DNA of 64,000 nucleotides, taken from positions 1 through 64,000 of the forward strand of contig NZ_JAEPWN010000009.1 in the NCBI RefSeq assembly GCF_016654005.1, written 5' to 3'. The position numbers and the translations under genes were made by a program. Shown here piece after piece: positions 40,037 through 48,050 of this stretch. Under the pieces are notes generated by a model. It was not told where the DNA came from. It ran no database searches and saw nothing but the letters and a program-made list of their open reading frames with translations. How positions within the stretch are numbered: position 1 is the stretch's first letter; every line of letters starts with the position of its first letter. Origin of the DNA: Brevundimonas nasdae. Its GTDB lineage: Bacteria > Pseudomonadota > Alphaproteobacteria > Caulobacterales > Caulobacteraceae.

Positions 40037-40055
40037 TGATCACTGCTCAAATAAT
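40037..40055 (+). promoter_or_regulatory. TetR-type operator with adjacent -10 in the tetR divergent region
   Basis: TGATCACTGCTCA at 40037-40049 is a near-perfect palindrome and is followed at once by AATAAT (40050-40055), five of six matches to a -10. It points toward the membrane protein gene at 40113. It is 148 bases before tetR, so autoregulation is possible but not shown. Confidence 0.5.
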
Positions 40056-40112
40056 GCTGGACCTGGCGCCGATCCTTGCCTAGCCTGTCGGCCTGAAGTT
40101 CGGAGAAAACCC

Positions 40113-40445
40113 GTGACGCGCCACGCCTCTGCAGACCACGGCCGCAACAAACTGCTCTTCTGGGGCGCGCTGATGTCCAGCCTGATCGGCTGGGCGCCGC
40201 TGCTGGCAGGGCTGATCAGCGCAGGGGCCGCATCGGCCTTTGGCTGCGAGGTCAATGAAGCCTACGCCCACCCCTGCATGGTGATGGGGGCTGACATATC
40301 CGACGCCCTCTACACGGGCTTCATGTCCATGTTTCTGCTGATCTTTACAGCGCCGGTCATCCTGATTTCGATCACACTCTGGATCATCCTGGCCGTTTCG
40401 CGCATGCGGTCGCCACCTGACGCCCCCGGCGGCGCAAACACCTAA
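40113..40445 (+). CDS. two-span membrane protein of unknown function
   Basis: A 110-residue protein from GTG 40113, which has GGAG eight bases upstream. There are two hydrophobic segments, SSLIGWAPLLAGLISAGAA and a second starting FMSMFLLIFTAPVILIS. Between them is a loop with two cysteines (GCEVNEAYAHPCMVMG). The in-frame extension to 39978 is not membrane-like and crosses the operator, so it is rejected. The stop overlaps the convergent Rieske gene. Confidence 0.65.
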   Translation: MTRHASADHGRNKLLFWGALMSSLIGWAPLLAGLISAGAASAFGCEVNEAYAHPCMVMGADISDALYTGFMSMFLLIFTAPVILISITLWIILAVSRMRSPPDAPGGANT

Positions 40446-41455
40446 AGCGTGCGGGTGAACGGGCCTTCCACGCCCGGCTCCAGCGCCTGCCCCTGATAGA
40501 GTCGCGCCACCCGCGCGCCCAGCAGATCCCCCGGCCCTTGAATGAATCGCGGCCCGCCGAAGGCTTCGATTCCATCCAGTTGCCGCGCCAGAGCCCGGCG
40601 ATCCTGCGCCACCACCGGGTTCAGGAACAGACGGATCGCCGTCTCCTTCAACCAGCCAGGTCCGCGTCCCTTGGGCGTGGTGAACCGGGCGAACGGGCGC
40701 AGCGAACCCGCGTCGACCGGGGTGAAGAAGGCGGAAACGCACAGGGTCAGACCCTTCGGCCCCTCCCACCGCGCCTGCACCGTCGTCGGGGCATAGAGGC
40801 GCGTGCGGCTGCGGTCGCGGGGCGGTTCCAGCATCCGTGACATCCACCCCAGGTCGGGGACCGGCTGTTCGATCACCTGCTCGATGCTGGTCTCAAAAAT
40901 ATTGGTGCTGAGGTGGACGGGCATCCGCCGATTGCTGCGCCGAATGATGCCGTCGTGGATGTAGTTGGTGTGAAAGGCGTCCAGAACATTCTCGATCGCG
41001 TCCAGCGCCCTGCCCCGCCACACGCCCTGCGCCCACCAGAAATGGTCATGATCTTCGTCGCCCCAGACGCCGAGATCGGGCAAGTCCGCCTGCCCCTCCT
41101 TCAGCCGGACGAAGACGCCGCCGTTGCGCTCAATCACCGCGACGGGGCTGGCGGCCAGTCGCGCGCCATCGCCGGACGCCAGTTCACCCCCCGGCACCTC
41201 AAGACAGTCGCCGTCCGGCCCGAACCGCCAGCCATGATAGGGACAGACGACCGCGCCATCCTTCATCCGCCCGTCAGACAGGGGAAAGTTCCGATGGGGA
41301 CAGCGATCCAGCAGCCCCGCGATACGCCCATCCGCCCCCCGAAACAGCACGACAGGCGTGTCCGCCACCTTGCGCGCCAACGGCTTGCCCCGAACCTCCT
41401 TCGACAGGGCGACCAACTGCCAGCTCCGCGCGATGCTGTCGGGCACGGGGGTCAT
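40442..41455 (-). CDS. Rieske non-haem iron oxygenase
   Basis: A 337-residue oxygenase subunit from ATG 41455. The Rieske [2Fe-2S] motif is CPH...CPYHGW (C52, H54, C71, H74). The mononuclear iron site is in DAFHTNYIHDG (H162, H167), the usual D-x2-H-x4-H pattern. Such enzymes hydroxylate, demethylate or desaturate a small molecule using an external reductase, which is not encoded nearby. It is the last gene of the six-gene operon, coupled to the ATP-grasp gene by ATGA. A tailoring role is inferred. Confidence 0.85.
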   Translation of the reverse strand: MTPVPDSIARSWQLVALSKEVRGKPLARKVADTPVVLFRGADGRIAGLLDRCPHRNFPLSDGRMKDGAVVCPYHGWRFGPDGDCLEVPGGELASGDGARLAASPVAVIERNGGVFVRLKEGQADLPDLGVWGDEDHDHFWWAQGVWRGRALDAIENVLDAFHTNYIHDGIIRRSNRRMPVHLSTNIFETSIEQVIEQPVPDLGWMSRMLEPPRDRSRTRLYAPTTVQARWEGPKGLTLCVSAFFTPVDAGSLRPFARFTTPKGRGPGWLKETAIRLFLNPVVAQDRRALARQLDGIEAFGGPRFIQGPGDLLGARVARLYQGQALEPGVEGPFTRTL

Positions 41456-42612
41456 TGCGCGCCTCCGGGACCGTTCCATTCGATATCGCGGGTCATGGCC
41501 TGCTCCAGACTGCATCCGGCACGCGCGGCGCGGACGGAAAAGACGGCGCTGTCGATCAATGCGCCCAAGACCGGCGCCACACCGCCACCCCTTGCGATCA
41601 CGTCCTGCCCCTCACGCCGTTCGCGCGACCAGTTGGCCAGCCGGTTCTGTTTAAACGCTTCCGGCAGACCATAGAGCCACATTGCCAACCCCAGATGTCC
41701 GCGTTCACGTCCCCTGACCAGTCCGACCGCCTGCCCGGTCATCGCCAAGGCCAGTTCGCGACGCCCTCTGAACAGGTGCAGACCACTGGTGCCGCGCGGA
41801 TTGCACTCGATCAGCCAGGGGCGGCCGTCTGCATCAATGATGGCGTCACAGGCGAACTGGCCCGCTCCGACAAGGCCCGCCAGCCGACGTGCTGCATCCA
41901 GCAAGGACGAGGCGGCGACCTCGTCCAGCGGTTCAAAGGCGTAACCGACGCCGCCCGGTCTGCGCCACGGTGAACGATAGGCGGCGAAGGCCGTCAGAAC
42001 GCCATTCACAGCGACGGCGTGGAAGCAGACCTCATTTCCCACGACCCGATCCTGCGCCACCCAGACACGGTCGTCGGCAGGTGAAATCTGGGTCAGTTGT
42101 GATGCGGATGGGCCGATCAGAGTTTCGGACCCGAAGCGCGAATACTCCGGCTTGAACACCAGACACTCCGCCTCGGGCGAGACCTGATCCAGTTCGGCCC
42201 GTCCGCCGATCCGGCGTGTCTTCGGGACCGAAATCCCTAGCCGTTCGCACACCTCAACGAAGCGATGCTTGGAATGAAGTTCATCCAGGACTTGGGGCGA
42301 TGGCGCAAACAGGCGCGCTTCAAAATCCAGCGAAGCCGCAGCCGCCGCCAGATGGAAAACCTCTTCGCAGACAGGAATAATGAGCGCTAGTTCAAGACCC
42401 TGCACCAGAAACTGAAGATCATTTCTGAAACCCTGAACGTCCAACCGCGGTGAGGCGTACCGATGCACGGCCTTGGCGACGCCGGCCCCCTGCGCCATCT
42501 GACAGGAACAACTGTCAGCCAGATGAACCTCCCAGCCCGCCGCGACGAAACTGCGCGCCAGATCAAGCGCGGCCGGCGCCCGCGCGCCCGTGATCAGAAC
42601 CCTATCCGGCAT
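41452..42612 (-). CDS. ATP-grasp domain protein
   Basis: A 386-residue ligase-like protein from ATG 42612 (MPDRVLITGARAPAALDLAR). The N-terminal Rossmann-like domain is followed by an ATP-grasp fold, with VFKPEYSRFGSETL and the metal-binding IECNPRGTSGLHLF. ATP-grasp enzymes join a carboxylate to an amine or thiol through an acyl phosphate. The substrate is unknown. It starts 11 bases inside the adenylating enzyme gene, so it is tightly coupled, and is a candidate for making an amide or ester bond in the cluster product. Confidence 0.85.
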   Translation of the reverse strand: MPDRVLITGARAPAALDLARSFVAAGWEVHLADSCSCQMAQGAGVAKAVHRYASPRLDVQGFRNDLQFLVQGLELALIIPVCEEVFHLAAAAASLDFEARLFAPSPQVLDELHSKHRFVEVCERLGISVPKTRRIGGRAELDQVSPEAECLVFKPEYSRFGSETLIGPSASQLTQISPADDRVWVAQDRVVGNEVCFHAVAVNGVLTAFAAYRSPWRRPGGVGYAFEPLDEVAASSLLDAARRLAGLVGAGQFACDAIIDADGRPWLIECNPRGTSGLHLFRGRRELALAMTGQAVGLVRGRERGHLGLAMWLYGLPEAFKQNRLANWSRERREGQDVIARGGGVAPVLGALIDSAVFSVRAARAGCSLEQAMTRDIEWNGPGGAQ

Positions 42613-43858
42613 CAGACCACCGGATGCGCCGACGCTTGGGCTGGTCCCAGATCGGCGGCGGGCCAGCAACGATCGCCGGGCCGATCTCGACCTTAAACAG
42701 CAACCGATCCAACGCCCCGACGGCGACCGGCGCCGTCGCAGGATCAACCTCGACCACTACGCGGCCTGGGCTGGCGGTGACCCGCCAATCCTGCTGCGGC
42801 CCCAAGGCGTCAACCAGCGCATTCTCCACATCGCGCGGTGGAATGACCTGATCGCCCCAGCGCCACAGGTCTTCGTAACGCCCTTCCACGCCCTGCACCG
42901 CGAGCAGCGGCGAACCGCACCGGCATGGGCCAGCAGGCTCCAGAAGATCATCCAGGCGCAACCGCACCACCGGCTGGCTGACCCGCCTCAGGTCAGTGAT
43001 GATGGGACGAAAGCGGTTCGTGCCGGGGATGGGGTCGCGCTCGACGATCAGCACGTCCTCGTTCAGATGAAGGGTTCCGAACCGGCAGGCCGCACCCAGA
43101 AATCCCTCGGTCGCCTGATAGATCGGGTCTGGCCTCAGGCCCAACCGCTGGCCGATCCAGTCACGCTCACCCTCGCCCATCGGTTCGGCGCCATAGAACA
43201 GACGCCGCAAGGGCCACGGTGCATCCTGCTCCATGCGTCGCGCGACATCGGACAGCACATGAGACGGTGCGATCAGAACATGGGGTTGAAACGCGTGCAG
43301 ACGCGCCATCCGCTGATCCGCAGGCGTATCCAGGCCGATGAACTCGAACGACACGCGCCCTGCCCCGCCGACTTCGCGATAAAGGGCGCTGTCCGCCCTC
43401 AGGCAAAGCGCGATACGCCACGGCTGCAACGGCGCATTCAACGGCAGCAACCGCGCCAACGCATGACCGACATAGGCGGCGCGCTCGGCCGGGCTGGCCA
43501 GAAACAGACCACGCGAACCGCTGGACCCGGTCGAAAAGCCCGCCGTCACCCCGCCCGGCAAACCGCCTTCGCGCCCCTCTTCAGCCGCCTGCGCCGCCGC
43601 CATGGCCGAGGCTTCGTCGAGGCTCAACGTGTTCCATTCTGCAAAGGCGGAACGCACCTGCCCAGGCGTGGAGATCGGAAAACCAGCGAGCGGGCGCCCG
43701 GCATAGGCGGCCACAGCCGGGGTGCGCGCCAGCACAGGCTGCAGCCGTCGCCACAGGGCTTTCTGGCGGCGCTCAACATCAGCGCGGGTTCGCAAACCCA
43801 ACCTGTCGAACTGCGTCGCCATCCAGGTGCGCGCTATGAGTTTGCGGTCAGGCCTCAT
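42602..43858 (-). CDS. adenylate-forming enzyme related to coenzyme F390 synthetase
   Basis: A 418-residue protein of the CapK/PaaK-like, F390-synthetase-related clade of AMP-forming enzymes. The nucleotide loop is GFSTGSSGSRGLFL (about 109-122). Later motifs are LRRLFYGAEPMGEGE, IYQATEGFLG and the hinge GRYEDLWRWGDQVIPP. It likely activates a carboxylic acid as an adenylate; coenzyme F390 itself is not expected here. It overlaps both neighbours by about 11 bases. I recall an uncharacterised clade of such enzymes occurring in similar clusters; a database search would be needed to confirm this. Confidence 0.8.
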   Translation of the reverse strand: MRPDRKLIARTWMATQFDRLGLRTRADVERRQKALWRRLQPVLARTPAVAAYAGRPLAGFPISTPGQVRSAFAEWNTLSLDEASAMAAAQAAEEGREGGLPGGVTAGFSTGSSGSRGLFLASPAERAAYVGHALARLLPLNAPLQPWRIALCLRADSALYREVGGAGRVSFEFIGLDTPADQRMARLHAFQPHVLIAPSHVLSDVARRMEQDAPWPLRRLFYGAEPMGEGERDWIGQRLGLRPDPIYQATEGFLGAACRFGTLHLNEDVLIVERDPIPGTNRFRPIITDLRRVSQPVVRLRLDDLLEPAGPCRCGSPLLAVQGVEGRYEDLWRWGDQVIPPRDVENALVDALGPQQDWRVTASPGRVVVEVDPATAPVAVGALDRLLFKVEIGPAIVAGPPPIWDQPKRRRIRWSDAG

Positions 43859-44693
43859 CGGCGCTGATCTCCGCCGCCGCCTCGGCGCAATGCGAGGGGG
43901 TCACCACCAAGTCGGCGTTGCGTGCCCAGAGACGGTGCAGGTCATGCAGGGTTCGGCGATAGGCGTCCGTCTCGCCCAGGATGCTGGTGGTCAGGCGCGG
44001 CGGCGGGGCGTCGTCACGCACGGCGCGTCGCGACCAGGCGGCGTCTCCGATCAGGAAATGACGCCGGTCATCCTCGCCCCGCAGAACCAGCCCCCAATGC
44101 CCCGGGCAATGCCCCGGCAAAGAAACCGCCAGCATCGAACCATCGCCGAACAGGTCCGCGCCATCGCTGAACGGCGCCATATCCGCGCCCAGCGGCGCAC
44201 GCGGCAGATCCTCGAAAAAGCGCGCGCGGACATCAACGTCAGCGGGCAGCAACCCATCCAAAATGCCGCGCCGGACCCGCGCCAACCGCCCATGACGGCG
44301 CACATCCTCCAGCCCCGCCCGCGCGCAGAACAGCGTGGCCTGAGGAAAGGCGTGCAGACCGGCGATATGGTCGCCGTGGAAATGCGAAATCACGACCGCA
44401 CGCACATCCTCCGCCCTCAACCCAAAGCGGCTCAACTGTTCGATGACGGCTTGTCCCTCCGGCAGATCGACCGGCGTCGTCCAGCGATAGAAGCGTTCTG
44501 GAAACGGCTGCGTCGCCTTGAAGAAGGCCGGATCATAGCCTGTGTCGAACAGCACCGGCCCCACTGTCGGATGCAGGATCAGACCCGCCAGAGCCGGAAA
44601 CTCGACCGGCTTCCATCCCGCGCCACGCCGCGCCATCGCCTCGGGGTGACGACAGGACCCCGCCTTCAACACATGGACCTGACAGCGCGTCAT
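43848..44693 (-). CDS. metallo-beta-lactamase-fold hydrolase
   Basis: A 281-residue MBL-fold enzyme with SHFHGDH (H104, H106, D108, H109), GHCPGHWGLVL carrying the next histidine, and FLIGDAAWS. It resembles N-acyl-homoserine lactonase-type hydrolases (VLFDTGYDPAFF). It may cleave a thioester, ester or lactone made by the pathway. It is coupled on both sides in the operon. Confidence 0.87.
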   Translation of the reverse strand: MTRCQVHVLKAGSCRHPEAMARRGAGWKPVEFPALAGLILHPTVGPVLFDTGYDPAFFKATQPFPERFYRWTTPVDLPEGQAVIEQLSRFGLRAEDVRAVVISHFHGDHIAGLHAFPQATLFCARAGLEDVRRHGRLARVRRGILDGLLPADVDVRARFFEDLPRAPLGADMAPFSDGADLFGDGSMLAVSLPGHCPGHWGLVLRGEDDRRHFLIGDAAWSRRAVRDDAPPPRLTTSILGETDAYRRTLHDLHRLWARNADLVVTPSHCAEAAAEISADEA

Positions 44694-45673
44694 GCCGCCA
44701 TCCTCGGCGCCAGTTCCAGCGCGGACGCCACCGCATCATAAGCGGGCGCATAACCCAGGACGGTTCGCGCATAAGACAGATCAAAGGTCTGGGAATAGGC
44801 CAAGGTCGCCAGCGTATAGGGGGTGATCTTCGGCTCTGGTCGTCCCGGCCAGACGCCGCACACCGTCTCCGACAGCGCGGCCAGAACCCGCATGGGCGCC
44901 ATCGGAACCGGGATGAGACGAGGCCTCACCTGCAACACCGCGCACAACCGCTCCGCCAGTTCGAGAATGCGGATCGGCTGTCCGCCAGAGATGTTGATCG
45001 GCCGCCCGCCCACCGTCTCTCTATGCTGGTCCGCCAGCACCAGGGCCGCGGCCGCATCACGCACGTCTGTCAGGTCGATCCGCGCGAGGCCGCCGCGCAG
45101 AACCGGCAGCCTGCCGCGCCGCACCATCTCAAGAATTCGTGGCAGAAGAACCGCGTCATCCGGTCCGATCAGGGCGCGGGGACGGATCGACACCGTTCGG
45201 AAGCCCGGTCTGTCCGCCGCCAGCACCTGTTGCTCCGCCGCCAGCTTGGTGCGGGCATAGGCGTTCAGCGGGCGCGGGTTCGGCAGGCTGTCCTCGGTCA
45301 GCCCCTCCTGATCCTTGAAATCCGCGTAGATCGAGGGCGAGGACACAAAGACGAAGGCGCCGCACCCCGCCGCCTGCGCCGCCGCCAGCAGCCCCTCGGT
45401 CACATCGACATTGATGCGCTGGAACACCGCCTCCGCTCCCCAGGGACTGGACAGTGCCGCCGCATGAAAGACGACATCAACGCCGTCGCAGAGCCGGGTC
45501 AGGTCGGCCTGCAGCAGGTCGCACAGGACCACGTCCGCGCCCATACTCTCAAGTCGTTGCACCACTGCCGCAGACCGTCCGGTCGCCCGCATGGCATATC
45601 CGGCGGCGATCAGGGCCTCGGTCAAGGCCAGACCCAAGCCGCCCGTCGCGCCTGTGACCAGTGCGCGACGCAT
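44690..45673 (-). CDS. NAD(P)-dependent epimerase/dehydratase (extended SDR, 3-beta-HSD-like)
   Basis: A 327-residue extended SDR. The nucleotide loop is TGATGGLG (7-14) and the active site NAYARTKLA gives Y139 and K143. The sequence VDVVFHAAALSSPWG is typical of the 3-beta-hydroxysteroid dehydrogenase/OleD group. It could reduce the beta-keto product of the KAS III-like enzyme. ATG 45673 shares a base with the upstream stop (TGATG) and the 3' end overlaps the MBL gene. Confidence 0.87.
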   Translation of the reverse strand: MRRALVTGATGGLGLALTEALIAAGYAMRATGRSAAVVQRLESMGADVVLCDLLQADLTRLCDGVDVVFHAAALSSPWGAEAVFQRINVDVTEGLLAAAQAAGCGAFVFVSSPSIYADFKDQEGLTEDSLPNPRPLNAYARTKLAAEQQVLAADRPGFRTVSIRPRALIGPDDAVLLPRILEMVRRGRLPVLRGGLARIDLTDVRDAAAALVLADQHRETVGGRPINISGGQPIRILELAERLCAVLQVRPRLIPVPMAPMRVLAALSETVCGVWPGRPEPKITPYTLATLAYSQTFDLSYARTVLGYAPAYDAVASALELAPRMAA

Positions 45674-46668
45674 CAGAACCGCAGCACCATGGCCGCCGCG
45701 CTGATCCCGGCGGCGGTGCCCAACAGAAGCACCGTCGTTCCCGGCTTCAACCGCCCCAAGGATTGGGCCTCGACCAGACCGCTGGGCAAAGAGGCGGCGA
45801 TCTGGTTGCCGCGATCAGAAAAGATGTCGATAACCCGCTCCGGGCCGCCGCCCATCAAGCGTCGCACATGTTCGACGCCCGGTCGGCTGGCCTGATGGCA
45901 GATGACCAGATCGACGGTCGCGCGCGTCAGGCCGGCCTCCTGCAGCACTCCGTCGATCATGCGCGGCAAGACCCTGGCCGCCGCCTTGAACACCCCAAAG
46001 GCGTCCATGCGGAACCGCGCGCCTTCGAGCAGCGCCTCATAGCCGTCTGTCGCGCGTATCCGCGTGCCGCCAGAGCGCAGGACCGCCAGATCCTTGCCCT
46101 CGCCATAGGTTTCGAAGCGGCGGCTGATCAACGCCGGGCCTTCGCCATCCGCCCGCGCCTCGATGCAGACCGCCGCCGCGCCGTCGCCGAAGATGGCGGC
46201 CGAGGCTGGCGTGCCCCAATCCAGTCCCGCCGACGCAATATCGCTGGAAACCACCAAGGCCCGCTTCCAGCGCCCGGTCGCAAACCCCATGGCGACGATA
46301 TCCAACGCGGCCAGGAAGGAAAGACAGGTCTGGTTCACATCAAACGCCCAGATGCCGGATTTCCCCAGCCCCAGTTCATTCTGGATCAGGACGGCCGTGC
46401 CTGGGATCGGCTGCTCCATCACCCCGCAGGCGCCGATCAGGACGTCGAACTCGCCCTCGCCCCACCCCGCCATCTCCAGCGCCGCCCTCGCCGCACGTGC
46501 GCCCAGCACGGAGGTGGTCTCCTCGGGCGACGCGACCCCGCGACTGGAGATGCCGAACTGTCCTTCGGTCCATCCCGTCGGCTGGCCGAACACGGCGTCC
46601 AACTCAGAGGACGGCCTGCGTCTTTCGGGTAGAGCCGCGCCATATCCAACCAGGGCCAGTCCCGTCAT
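45673..46668 (-). CDS. 3-oxoacyl-ACP synthase III-like condensing enzyme
   Basis: A 331-residue thiolase-fold protein with a complete Cys-His-Asn triad: C115 in VNQTCLSFL, H258 in VICHQAS and N288 in DRGNQIAAS. It begins MTGLALVGYGAALPERR. KAS III enzymes condense an acyl-CoA with malonyl-ACP or another acyl thioester. As first gene of the operon next to an SDR and an adenylating enzyme, it is probably dedicated to a secondary lipid or small molecule rather than housekeeping fatty-acid start, which is usually linked to plsX. The exact reaction is inferred. Confidence 0.88.
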   Translation of the reverse strand: MTGLALVGYGAALPERRRPSSELDAVFGQPTGWTEGQFGISSRGVASPEETTSVLGARAARAALEMAGWGEGEFDVLIGACGVMEQPIPGTAVLIQNELGLGKSGIWAFDVNQTCLSFLAALDIVAMGFATGRWKRALVVSSDIASAGLDWGTPASAAIFGDGAAAVCIEARADGEGPALISRRFETYGEGKDLAVLRSGGTRIRATDGYEALLEGARFRMDAFGVFKAAARVLPRMIDGVLQEAGLTRATVDLVICHQASRPGVEHVRRLMGGGPERVIDIFSDRGNQIAASLPSGLVEAQSLGRLKPGTTVLLLGTAAGISAAAMVLRF

Positions 46669-47007
46669 CGCGACGCACCCTGCGCGTGACGGGCGGTCAA
46701 GCCCGTATTCTTATCCCTGAAGGCATTTCGCAGCATGGGTGAACCGTCGTGTTTCGGGGTCATGGTCTAACAGCAGCACCTCGTAAAAGGCTTGTCCATA
46801 AATTTATTGATCATCGCTCATTTTTTTGAACCAATCGTCCGGCATCGTCAATATGTGCGACGGTCTGCGGGCCTGGACAGGATTTTACATCGCGGCGCTT
46901 TCTGCCCGAACGGCGTCGTGTCATCCAATGGTCCAGCTGGGCGTGTGGCAACCAACTTCGCCACACGTCGTTCTCCGTCACTCGATCAAAGGCCAACAGG
47001 ACCTCCC
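46669..47007. promoter_or_regulatory. divergent control region with TetR-type operator
   Basis: No gene is seen. The operator TGATCATCGCTCA lies at 46808-46820. On the minus strand it sits exactly in the 17-base spacer between TTCAAA (46830-46825) and a weak ATAAAT (46807-46802), which would drive the KAS III-led operon. The same region also serves the plus-strand gene at 47008, which could be controlled too. Short ORFs here on the plus strand lack family content. Confidence 0.5.
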
Positions 47008-47889
47008 ATGACACCCCGCACCCGCCTCGCCCTTGTCGCCGCCACTGCTCTGGCTGTGGGCGCCGGCCCTGCTCATGCCCAGACCAACACTCAGACAAAT
47101 CAGGACCGACTGGGCGCCGTCGTCGGCGCGCTGTTCGGCGACCGTCTCGGCATTTCGGCGCTGGATCAGGCCTGGCTGCGCGGCGGCCGCCCCCTGCGTG
47201 ACGGTCAGAGCCAGTTCAACACCCGCGTCGACAGCAGCCTGCGCGTCGGTCAAATCTCCAGCGCCGCCGCCACGCGCCTGCGCGCCGACTATACGGCCCT
47301 TGTCGATCTCGAAACGCGTTACGCCGCCGATGGACGCTTCACCAACGAAGAACGCGCCGATCTGAACAGCCGCTACAACGCCCTGACGCAGACGCTGGAG
47401 TCCGGCGCGGCAGGTTATGGCGATGTGAACTCGGTCGCCCAGGGTCGCGCCGCATTCGAGGCCCGTGTGGACGCCTCCGTCAACGCGCGCCGCATCACCC
47501 GCACCGAGGCCACCCGCCTCAAGACTGACTATCAGGCCTTGATCCAGCTTGAGACCCGCTACGCCGCCAAGGGCTCCATCACCGCCAGCGAGCGTAACGA
47601 TCTGGACAGCCGCCTGGATGCCCTGGACGCCCGCGTCGGCGACGGTCCCGCCGTGCAGCCGCCTGTGGCGACCCAGACCCCGCGCGTGCGGTTGGCCACG
47701 CTGGAAACCGCCGTGACCGCCGCCGAGCGCTCGGGCGCCCTCACCCGCGCCGACGCCGCCGATGTGCGGGTTCAACTGGGCGACCTGACGCGTCTGGAGG
47801 CCGCCTATGGCCGCTACAACCCGTCGGCGGATGAAACCGCCTATCTGACGCGCCGACTGGGCGAACTGGAAACGCGCGTCCGCCGCTAA
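47008..47889 (+). CDS. exported helical protein with three internal repeats
   Basis: A 293-residue protein from ATG 47008 (MTPRTRLALVAATALAVGAG), with a signal peptide ending near AHAQ. The mature part has three imperfect repeats of about 65-70 residues. Each pairs a helix ending R-x-A with a second containing LETRYAA(D/K)G followed by ER-x-(D/N)-L-(D/N)-S-R; the third copy reads LEAAYGRYNP. Alternating charged helices suggest a coiled or bundle structure. No family is recognised. It faces the biosynthetic operon across the operator region. Confidence 0.7.
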   Translation: MTPRTRLALVAATALAVGAGPAHAQTNTQTNQDRLGAVVGALFGDRLGISALDQAWLRGGRPLRDGQSQFNTRVDSSLRVGQISSAAATRLRADYTALVDLETRYAADGRFTNEERADLNSRYNALTQTLESGAAGYGDVNSVAQGRAAFEARVDASVNARRITRTEATRLKTDYQALIQLETRYAAKGSITASERNDLDSRLDALDARVGDGPAVQPPVATQTPRVRLATLETAVTAAERSGALTRADAADVRVQLGDLTRLEAAYGRYNPSADETAYLTRRLGELETRVRR

Positions 47890-47912
47890 GACCGGTTTTC
47901 ATGCATCAACGG

Positions 47913-47939
47913 GCGCCCATTCATCGACTGAATGGGCGC
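47913..47939 (+). terminator. hairpin after the three-repeat gene
   Basis: A perfect 11-bp stem, GCGCCCATTCA, with loop TCGAC and closing TGAATGGGCGC. No T-run follows, so it may terminate weakly or protect the 3' end. Confidence 0.55.
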
Positions 47940-48050
47940 TCTGCATGACGCGACTGCGCTGATATGGCGTCGGAACCCTTGCGACATCTGAGAACTTGCT
48001 TGACCCGACGGCGCCGCTTCAGGATCGTCACCCAGGCTTTGCAAGGATCG

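Noticed and set aside
40442..46668. Standard Ole olefin/beta-lactone pathway
   Set aside because: The adenylating enzyme is F390-synthetase-like rather than OleC-like as far as can be read, and OleB is missing; kept only as an analogy.
36576..46820. Operators as parts of an IS inverted repeat or REP element
   Set aside because: They are short 13-bp palindromes in promoter positions, with differing flanks and no transposase nearby.
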